64,000 nt of DNA from Myroides marinus. Its GTDB lineage: Bacteria; Bacteroidota; Bacteroidia; Flavobacteriales; Flavobacteriaceae. Under the pieces are notes generated by a model. That model was not told the origin of the DNA. It saw only the letters and a list, made by a program, of their open reading frames with translations, and did no database searches. The stretch covers positions 124,001 to 188,000 of the forward strand of contig NZ_FNYS01000004.1 of NCBI RefSeq assembly GCF_900109075.1, read 5' to 3'. Of this stretch, positions 53,991-62,000 are shown one piece after another. The position numbers and the translations under genes are program-made. The number at the start of each line of letters is the position of its first letter. Within the stretch, counting starts at the first letter, position 1.

Positions 53991-54015
53991 TTATGTAAGA
54001 CAGTAAATTTTGGAT

Positions 54016-54023
54016 TATATTTG
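54016..54023 (+). promoter_or_regulatory. -7 box of ruvB
   Basis: TATATTTG is an exact TAnnTTTG match that ends only 4 bp before the ruvB ATG (54028), so the transcript would begin at or within a few bases of the start codon. No TTG lies at -33. Confidence 0.5.
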
Positions 54024-54027
54024 TAGT

Positions 54028-55056
54028 ATGAATGAGAATTTAAACCCAACAAATAAGCATTATTCTTCTGAAGAGTTAGATGTAGAGAAGAAGTTACGTC
54101 CCTTGTCGTTTGACGATTTTGCGGGACAAGATCAAGTGTTAGAGAACTTAAAGATCTTCGTTGAAGCTGCTAATCTAAGAGGTGAAGCTTTAGATCATAC
54201 TTTGTTTCATGGACCTCCAGGACTTGGAAAGACAACTTTAGCTAATATCTTAGCTAATGAGTTAGATGTTGGGATTAAGATTACTTCTGGACCTGTATTA
54301 GATAAACCTGGTGATTTGGCTGGTTTATTAACAAATTTAGAAGAGAGAGATGTTTTGTTTATAGATGAGATACATAGATTAAGTCCTATTGTTGAAGAAT
54401 ATCTGTATTCTGCTATGGAGGATTTTAAGATTGATATTATGATTGAGTCTGGGCCTAATGCACGTACTGTTCAAATACATCTGAATCCTTTTACTTTAGT
54501 GGGGGCAACAACGCGTTCTGGATTACTAACTTCTCCTATGCGTGCTCGTTTCGGGATACAAAGTAGATTACAATACTATAATAAGGAATTATTAGCTACT
54601 ATTATTGAGCGTAGTGCTTCGATATTAGGTGTACATATTGATTTAGAAGCAGCTATAGAGATAGCAGGTAGAAGTAGAGGAACTCCTCGTATAGCTAATG
54701 CTCTGCTGCGTCGTGTACGTGATTTTGCTCAAATAAAGGGGAATGGTAGTATTGATATTGAAATTTCTAAATATGCATTGAATTCATTGAATGTGGATTC
54801 TTTTGGACTAGATGAGATGGATAACAAGATTCTTAGTACTATTATTGATAAGTTTAAAGGTGGTCCTGTAGGATTATCAACATTAGCTACAGCTGTGTCT
54901 GAAAATGGTGAAACTATAGAAGAAGTGTATGAACCTTATCTGATACAAGAGGGATTTATATTAAGAACTCCTCGTGGAAGAGAAGCTACTGAGAAAGCAT
55001 ATAAACATTTGGGACGTGAAAAGAGTAATGTTCAAGGTGGTTTGTTTGATATGTAG
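54028..55056 (+). CDS. ruvB: Holliday junction branch-migration ATPase RuvB
   Basis: AAA+ motor of 342 residues. The ATG at 54028 is chosen (M-N-E-N-L-N-P); the frame's TTG at 54010 is upstream of the -7 box. Walker [10 protein letters not shown], Walker B L-F-I-D-E-I-H-R, sensor 1 [11 protein letters not shown] and the C-terminal winged helix ([11 protein letters not shown]) are all intact. With RuvA, encoded 3.4 kb downstream, it drives branch migration; ruvC is not in the window. ruvA and ruvB are unlinked here by queG and maeB, as in many Bacteroidota. Confidence 0.96.
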   Translation: MNENLNPTNKHYSSEELDVEKKLRPLSFDDFAGQDQVLENLKIFVEAANLRGEALDHTLFHGPPGLGKTTLANILANELDVGIKITSGPVLDKPGDLAGLLTNLEERDVLFIDEIHRLSPIVEEYLYSAMEDFKIDIMIESGPNARTVQIHLNPFTLVGATTRSGLLTSPMRARFGIQSRLQYYNKELLATIIERSASILGVHIDLEAAIEIAGRSRGTPRIANALLRRVRDFAQIKGNGSIDIEISKYALNSLNVDSFGLDEMDNKILSTIIDKFKGGPVGLSTLATAVSENGETIEEVYEPYLIQEGFILRTPRGREATEKAYKHLGREKSNVQGGLFDM

Positions 55057-55079
55057 TTAGGAGCTTATATTAGATTTAC

Positions 55080-56006
55080 ATGATAGAGAATAAAAATAAA
55101 TATACTACAATGATAAAAACCGAGGCCAAACGCCTTGGTTTTTCGTCTTGTGGAATATCTAAAGCAACCTTTCTTGAGACAGAAGCCCCTCGTTTAGAGC
55201 GATGGCTTAATAATCAAATGCACGGAGAGATGTCTTATATGGAGAATCATTTTGATAAGCGTCTTGATCCTCGTCTGTTAGTAGAAGGAGCTAAAAGTGT
55301 AGTTTCTTTGACGCTAAATTATTATCCTGAAGAAAGACAAGTAGATGACAATTATAAGATATCTAAATATGCTTATGGGGAAGATTATCATTATGTTATT
55401 AAAGATAAATTAAAAGAATTGTTAGCTTTTATTAATGATGAGATTGGTGCTGTGGATGGACGTGTATTTGTTGATTCTGCTCCTGTTTTAGATAAAGCGT
55501 GGGCTGCAAAATCTGGATTGGGTTGGGTTGGTAAAAACAATAATTTAATCAATAGAAAAAGTGGTTCATTTTTCTTTATAGCTGAATTAATCATTGATTT
55601 GGAATTAGAAGAGGATGGTCCAACAACAGATCATTGTGGTACATGTACTAAATGTATAGATGCTTGCCCTACTGGTGCTATAGAAAGTGCTCATATAGTG
55701 AATGGTAGTAAGTGTATCTCTTACTTAACTATAGAACTCAAAGATGATATTCCAGAAGAGTTTAGTGGAAAGTTAGATAATTGGATGTTTGGATGTGATG
55801 TTTGTCAAGATGTTTGTCCTTGGAATAGGTTCTCTTCACCCCATAAAGAGGCTAGATTTATTCCTAATAATGAGTTAATACAGTTTAGTGAGAGGGAATG
55901 GAAGGAACTTACGAAAGAAACTTTTAATGAAATCTTTAAAAAATCCGCAATAAAGAGGACTAAATACGAGGGCTTGTTGAGAAATATGCAATTTTTAGGG
56001 GAGTGA
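55080..56006 (+). CDS. queG: Epoxyqueuosine reductase
   Basis: Cobalamin and iron-sulfur enzyme of 308 residues for the last step of queuosine synthesis (epoxyqueuosine to queuosine in tRNA). The QueG N-terminal domain with [13 protein letters not shown] and [22 protein letters not shown] is followed by two 4Fe-4S clusters: [12 protein letters not shown] and [11 protein letters not shown]. The C-terminal HEAT-like extension of some QueG proteins is absent. The start could be the ATG 55080 or the Met 10 codons later (M-I-K-T-E-A-K); I keep the longer. It is 23 bp after ruvB. Confidence 0.95.
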   Translation: MIENKNKYTTMIKTEAKRLGFSSCGISKATFLETEAPRLERWLNNQMHGEMSYMENHFDKRLDPRLLVEGAKSVVSLTLNYYPEERQVDDNYKISKYAYGEDYHYVIKDKLKELLAFINDEIGAVDGRVFVDSAPVLDKAWAAKSGLGWVGKNNNLINRKSGSFFFIAELIIDLELEEDGPTTDHCGTCTKCIDACPTGAIESAHIVNGSKCISYLTIELKDDIPEEFSGKLDNWMFGCDVCQDVCPWNRFSSPHKEARFIPNNELIQFSEREWKELTKETFNEIFKKSAIKRTKYEGLLRNMQFLGE

Positions 56007-56039
56007 ATTTAGTAAATCCGAATTATACTACAAAAAGGT

Positions 56040-56047
56040 TATCTTTG
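56040..56047 (+). promoter_or_regulatory. -7 box of the malic enzyme gene
   Basis: TATCTTTG, exact TAnnTTTG, 23 bp before the ATG; no TTG at -33. Confidence 0.45.
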
Positions 56048-56070
56048 TTCGTCACATTAAATGTAAATTT

Positions 56071-58350
56071 ATGAATAAAGATAGTTTACGTAGAGAGGCA
56101 CTAAAATACCACGCAGAACCAACGCCTGGTAAAATTCAAGTAGTCCCTACGAAGAAGTATTCATCACAAAGAGATTTAGCTTTAGCATATTCACCAGGAG
56201 TGGCAGAGCCATGTTTAGAAATTGCAAGCGATGTAAATAATGTATATAAATACACAGCAAAAGGTAATTTAGTAGCTGTTATCTCTAACGGTACAGCAGT
56301 ATTAGGATTAGGAGATATCGGACCAGAGGCTTCTAAACCTGTAATGGAAGGTAAAGGTCTTCTATTTAAAATCTTTGCTGATATTGATGTTTTCGATATT
56401 GAGGTAGATACTACAGATGTAGATAAGTTTATCGAAACTGTAAAAAATATTGCTCCAACTTTTGGAGGTATTAACTTAGAAGATATTAAAGCTCCTGAAT
56501 CTTTTGAAATCGAAAGACGTTTAAAAGAAGAGTTAGATATTCCTGTAATGCACGATGACCAACACGGTACTGCTATTATTTCGGCTGCGGCATTACTAAA
56601 TGCTGTAGAATTAGCTGGTAAAAAGATGGAAGATATTACTATGGTAGTATCTGGTGCAGGTTCTGCAGCTATCGCATGTGCTAAGTTATATGTTGCTTTT
56701 GGTGTTAAACAATCTAATATTAAGATGTTTAATAGCAAGGGAGTATTAAAGAAAGACGATTCACGTATTTCTGATATGCAAAGAGAATTTGCCGTTGATA
56801 CTGATATTTCTTTAGAAGATGCATTAAAAGGAACTGATGTATTTATCGGTCTTTCAACTGCTGACGTTTTAAAACCAGAAATGCTTTTAGGTATGGCTGA
56901 TAATCCTATCGTGTTTGCGATGGCTAATCCAAGACCTGAAATTGATTATAACCTTGCTGTAGCTACTCGTAAGGACATTATTATGGCTACTGGACGTTCA
57001 GATTTTCCTAACCAAGTAAATAATGTTTTAGGTTTCCCATTTATCTTTAGAGGTGCGTTAGATGTACGTGCAACTAAAATTAATGAAGAAATGAAGATGG
57101 CTGCTGTTGTAGCGTTAGCTAAATTGGCTAAAGAACCAGTGCCTGAGCAAGTGAACATTGCTTATGGTGAAACTAAATTCACTTTCGGTAGAGAGTATAT
57201 TATTCCAAAACCTTTTGATCCTAGATTGATTTCTGTAGTTCCTCCTGCTGTGGCTAAAGCTGCTATGGATTCAGGAATTTCACTTGCTCCAATTACTGAT
57301 TGGGAAGAGTATAAGGCATCATTAGAGGAAAGAATGGGGTCAGATAATAAATTAGTACGTATGTTGATTAACCGTGCTAAAACTGAACCGAAACGTGTTG
57401 TGTATGCTGAAGCAGATCATTTAGACGTATTAAAGGCAGCTCAGATTGCTTATGAAGAAGGTATGGTTACTCCGATTTTATTAGGAGATAAAGAAACTAT
57501 TATCGAACTTAAGAAAGAGATTGAGTTTACTGCTGACGTTGAAATTATAGATCCTAAAGCAGAAGAACAAAAAGAAAGAAGAGCAGCTTTTGCAAACGCT
57601 TATTGGGAAACTAGAAAGCGCAAAGGTGTTACTTTATACGAAGCAGGTAAATTAATGTTAGAGCGCAACTATTTCGCTTCTATGTTGATTAACGAAGGAC
57701 AAGCTGATGCTATGTTAACAGGATACTCTAGAAGTTATCCAAATGTAGTGAAGCCTATTCTAGAGTTAATCCCTAAAGCACAAGGAGTAAGTAGAGTGGC
57801 TACAACTAACCTAATGATGACAAAAAGAGGACCTATGTTCTTAGCGGATACAGCTATTAACCCAGATCCTACTGCAGAAGATTTAGCAAAAATCGCTGTT
57901 ATGACAGAAAAAACGGTACGTATGTTTGGTATGGAACCTGCTGTAGCGATGCTTTCTTATGCTAACTTTGGTTCAGCACCTAATGCTTCACCAACTAAGA
58001 TGAAAGAAGCTGTTCGTATCTTACACGAACAATATCCTGATATGGTAGTGGATGGAGAGATTCAAATCGATTTTGCTTTAAATAGCGAAATGTTGAAGAG
58101 TAAATTCCCATTCTCTAAGTTAGTGGATAAAAAAGTGAATACGCTTATCTTCCCTAACCTAGATTCAGCAAATATCACTTACAAAATGTTGAAAGAATTG
58201 AATAAAGCAACTTCTATAGGTCCAATTATTTTGGGGTTAGATAAAGCTGTTCACGTATTCCAACTAGGTGCTAGTGTTGATGAAATGGTTAATATGACAG
58301 CTGTAGCTGTAGTGGATGCACAAGTACGTGAACACCGTAAAAAGAAATAA
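56071..58350 (+). CDS. maeB: NADP-dependent malic enzyme fused to a phosphotransacetylase-like domain (MaeB type)
   Basis: Two-part protein of 759 residues, the standard MaeB length. Residues about 1-425 are the malic enzyme: P-G-V-A-E-P-C-L, a nucleotide region V-V-S-G-A-G-S-A-A-I-A, and metal/substrate residues in H-D-D-Q-H-G-T-A-I. Residues about 430-759 resemble phosphate acetyltransferase (G-Y-S-R-S-Y-P, M-A-T-L-like loops) and normally serve as a regulatory acetyl-CoA-sensing domain without catalysis. It decarboxylates malate to pyruvate, giving NADPH. It stands alone between queG and ruvA with a -7 box upstream. Confidence 0.95.
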   Translation: MNKDSLRREALKYHAEPTPGKIQVVPTKKYSSQRDLALAYSPGVAEPCLEIASDVNNVYKYTAKGNLVAVISNGTAVLGLGDIGPEASKPVMEGKGLLFKIFADIDVFDIEVDTTDVDKFIETVKNIAPTFGGINLEDIKAPESFEIERRLKEELDIPVMHDDQHGTAIISAAALLNAVELAGKKMEDITMVVSGAGSAAIACAKLYVAFGVKQSNIKMFNSKGVLKKDDSRISDMQREFAVDTDISLEDALKGTDVFIGLSTADVLKPEMLLGMADNPIVFAMANPRPEIDYNLAVATRKDIIMATGRSDFPNQVNNVLGFPFIFRGALDVRATKINEEMKMAAVVALAKLAKEPVPEQVNIAYGETKFTFGREYIIPKPFDPRLISVVPPAVAKAAMDSGISLAPITDWEEYKASLEERMGSDNKLVRMLINRAKTEPKRVVYAEADHLDVLKAAQIAYEEGMVTPILLGDKETIIELKKEIEFTADVEIIDPKAEEQKERRAAFANAYWETRKRKGVTLYEAGKLMLERNYFASMLINEGQADAMLTGYSRSYPNVVKPILELIPKAQGVSRVATTNLMMTKRGPMFLADTAINPDPTAEDLAKIAVMTEKTVRMFGMEPAVAMLSYANFGSAPNASPTKMKEAVRILHEQYPDMVVDGEIQIDFALNSEMLKSKFPFSKLVDKKVNTLIFPNLDSANITYKMLKELNKATSIGPIILGLDKAVHVFQLGASVDEMVNMTAVAVVDAQVREHRKKK

Positions 58351-58417
58351 ATTACTGGTATTCTGAATAGTACTTATCAGACTGATTATTTGTTATTAAT
58401 TAGTTAATATTTATTGT

Positions 58418-58425
58418 TATTTTTG
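58418..58425 (+). promoter_or_regulatory. -7 box of the ruvA-sprA unit
   Basis: TATTTTTG is an exact -7 consensus 20 bp before the ruvA ATG. The -33 TTG is 25 bp upstream, longer than usual. sprA starts 3 bp after ruvA, so this may also transcribe sprA. Confidence 0.5.
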
Positions 58426-58445
58426 AAGTAAAATACAATATAAAA

Positions 58446-59027
58446 ATGATAGCACATATTCAAGGACGCCTAGTAGAAAAAACAGCCACAGAAGTGGTAA
58501 TAGATTGCGGGGGAGTAGGATATCTTATCCATATTTCCCTGCATACTTTTTCTCAAATTGGTTCCTCAGAAAATTTGAGATTATATACTTACCTACAAAT
58601 AAAAGAAGACGGACATACCTTGTTCGGATTTATAGATAAAATAGAACGTGAACTTTTTAAATTGCTAATATCTGTTTCAGGTATTGGTGGTAATACAGCA
58701 CGTAATATGTTGTCTTCTATAGCTCCAAAAGATTTACTACAAGCTATAGGTTCTAGTGATGTTAAGACAATTCAATCTGTCAAAGGAATAGGAGCAAAAA
58801 CGGCTCAACGTGTTATTCTTGATTTACAAGAAAAGGTTCTAAAATTATATAATATTGATGAAGTTTCTCCTGTTATTAACAATACAAATGCAGATGAAGC
58901 GTTATCAGCTTTAGAGGTATTAGGTTTTGTTCGTAAATCAGCTGAAAAGGTTGTAGATAAGATTATCAAACAAACACCAGATGCTTCAGTAGAGTTTATA
59001 ATTAAACAAGCTTTAAAAAATTTATAA
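58446..59027 (+). CDS. ruvA: Holliday junction branch-migration protein RuvA
   Basis: RuvA of 193 residues: OB-fold domain I (about 1-64: I-A-H-I-Q-G-R-L-V-E-K), tandem helix-hairpin-helix domain II (about 65-140: I-S-V-S-G-I-G, V-K-G-I-G-A-K-T-A-Q-R-V-I), and the mobile C-terminal domain III (about 148-193: A-D-E-A-L-S-A-L-E-V-L-G-F). It tetramerises around Holliday junctions and loads RuvB. It is co-located with sprA, as known in other gliding flavobacteria. Confidence 0.95.
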   Translation: MIAHIQGRLVEKTATEVVIDCGGVGYLIHISLHTFSQIGSSENLRLYTYLQIKEDGHTLFGFIDKIERELFKLLISVSGIGGNTARNMLSSIAPKDLLQAIGSSDVKTIQSVKGIGAKTAQRVILDLQEKVLKLYNIDEVSPVINNTNADEALSALEVLGFVRKSAEKVVDKIIKQTPDASVEFIIKQALKNL

Positions 59028-59030
59028 ATT

Positions 59031-62000
59031 TTGAAGGAGCAATTTCCTATATCTAAGTCACTTTTTTTTTGGCTGATTACTTTGTTACTAAGTACACAGG
59101 TTTTGTGTGCTCAGAATTTAACAGAGCAACCAGTTGATACACTTAAAACTCAATATGATATTGGGAAAATTGTTATACCTGATCCTAGCCTAATTAAGGA
59201 GGCGTATTCTTATGATCCTTATACTGATAGTTATTATTTCACGAAGACTTTTGACGGTTTTAATGTTAACTTTCCTCTTATATTAACTCGAAAAGAATTT
59301 GAAGAATTAATTATGCGTGCTGAGCTTCGTAAGTATTTCTTACAGAGGTTTAATGTGATGCATGGGCGTGAAGAAAATGAGGAAGTAACAAGGGATATGT
59401 TGCCTCGTTATTACGTTAATTCTAAACTATTCAGCACTATTTTTGGATCGAATACAATTGATGTTAAACCTACAGGATCTGTAGAGTTTGATATGGGAAT
59501 AAGATATAGCAAACAAGATAATCCTATCATGTCTACTCGTAATCGTAAGAATATGGCGTTTGATTTTAATCAACGTATTAGTATGGGATTACAAGGTATG
59601 GTAGGTACACGATTAGCAGTAAATATTAATTACGATACTCAAGCTACGTTTAATTTCCAAAATATGATGAAGTTATCATTTGCTCCTGATGAGGATGATA
59701 TAGTTCGCAAGGTAGAGGTGGGAAACGTAAGTATGCCAATTAGTGGATCTTTAGTTAGAGGTGCACAAAGCTTGTTTGGGGTGAAAACAGAATTACAATT
59801 TGGAAGAACAACTATTACAGGAGTGTTCTCTGAACAAAAATCACAAACTACATCTATTAGAGCTGATGGAGGAGGTACTTTAGAGGAGTTTGAGTTGTTC
59901 GCATTAGATTACGACGAAGATAGACACTATTTTTTATCTCAATTCTTTAGAAATAATTACGATGAATCTTTAGAGAAATATCCATTTATAAAAAGTCGAG
60001 TTCGTATAACTCGTGTAGAGGTTTGGATTACTAATCGTTATGGTCGTGTAAATCAAGCAGGTAATAATTCGCGTAATATTATAGCTCTTCAAGATTTAGG
60101 GGAAGGACGTAATAAAAATGGTAAACCAGATACGGATGTTGTTTCTAAAGCAAGTCCAGATTTTTTTACACTAAACGGTATACCTAATGCATATCCTGAT
60201 AATGCTAATAATAAGTTTGATCCAGGTCAAATAGGTAGTAATTATTTAACGTCAGCAATTAGATTAAATAGTTCTGGTGCATCTGGATTTACAATTCCTA
60301 TGCAGGAAGGTAGAGACTTCGTGAGATTAGAAGGAGCACGTAAATTAAATGCAAATGAGTTTACATTTCATCCTCAATTAGGTTATATTTCTTTGAATCA
60401 GAAGTTATCTAATGATGAAGTATTAGCGGTTGCATTTCAATATTCTATAGGTGATAAAATATACCAAGTTGGTGAATTTGGTACGGATGGAGGGATGACT
60501 GTTCTTCCTCCAGGAACGGATGAGAATAATCCGGAAGTACCTCGTAGTCAATCTTTGATATTAAAAATGTTGAAGAGTAATTTGACTTTAGTAGGAGAGC
60601 CTGTGTGGAAACTGATGATGAAAAACATTTATCAGATACCTAATGGTATGTATATTTCACAAGACAAGTTCCGTTTTAATATCCTTTATACAGATCCTAG
60701 TCCATTAAATTATATTAGTTCAGTAGATGGGAAACCATTACCAGAAGGAGTGGAACGTACTCCATTATTAAAAGTATTCCACTTAGATAGACTGAATTAT
60801 ACAAATGACCCTCAACAAGGAGGTGATGGATTCTTTGACTTCTTACCAAATAGAGGAATGCAAAATACATATGATCCAAATAATGCTGGTAATATGAATA
60901 ATGGATACGGAAATAACAATGGTTATGGAAGTAATGGGGGATATGGTAATAACAATAATGGAGGTTATGGGAACAATGGAGGTTTTGGGAATGGATATGG
61001 TAATAACAACGGCGGTTATGGTAATAATGGTGGATATGGTAATAACAATAACCAATACAATAGTAACACTTTTGAAGGTATTACAATAGATCCGACTTAT
61101 GGTCGTATTATCTTTACAACTGTAGAACCTTTTGGTGAACATCTTTATAATCAATTAGCAGATAATTCTCTAGGTGGAGATTATAATAGTACAGAGACTT
61201 ATAATAAAAATCAATCGAAGTACGTATTTAGAAGTATGTATCGTACAACGAAAACAGAAGCACTTAGAAATCAAAATGAGAAGAATAAGTTCCAATTAAA
61301 AGGGAAGTTTTCTAGTCAAATGGGAGAAGGAATTCCTATTGGATCTTTTAATGTAGCTCCAGGTTCGGTTGTTGTTAAAGCGGCAGGACGTGTTCTAGTT
61401 GAAGGGGTTGATTATACTGTAGACTATAGTAGAGGTCGTGTAATGATATTAGATCCAGGTTTAAAAGCATCTAATACTCCTATAGAGGTATCTGTTGAAA
61501 ATAATACAATGTTTGGGCAACAGACTAAACGTTTCTTCGGTATGCATGTTGAGCATAAATTTAGTAAAGATTTTATTGTAGGAGGTACATTCTTACAAAT
61601 GTCTGAACGTCCATTTACGCATAAGTCTGGTTATGGCCAAGAAGCAGTTAATAATACGATATGGGGATTAAACGCTCAGTATTCAACAGAGGTTCCTTTC
61701 TTAACTAGAATGGTAAATAAATTACCAAATATTGATACAGATGTAGAATCAAGGGTTTCTGTTAGAGGTGAATTTGCATATTTACAACCAGGTTCGTCTA
61801 AATTAGATCAGATGAATGGAGAAGCTACTTCTTATATAGATGACTTTGAAGGTATGCAATCTGTAATTGATGTTAAATCTCCTATGTCTTGGAAATTATC
61901 AAGTGTACCAGTTGGATTTTATGGTTTAAACGAAGTAGAAAAGAATAGTTATGAAGTAGTAGAAGAACCTGCTTATTCATTAGAAGATGGCTTTAGACGA

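Noticed and set aside
60843..61154. Minus-strand and alternative plus-strand frames (also 60901-61089) rich in Ile/Thr/Val or Met/Val
   Set aside because: They are shadow readings of the Gly/Asn/Tyr repeat in sprA.
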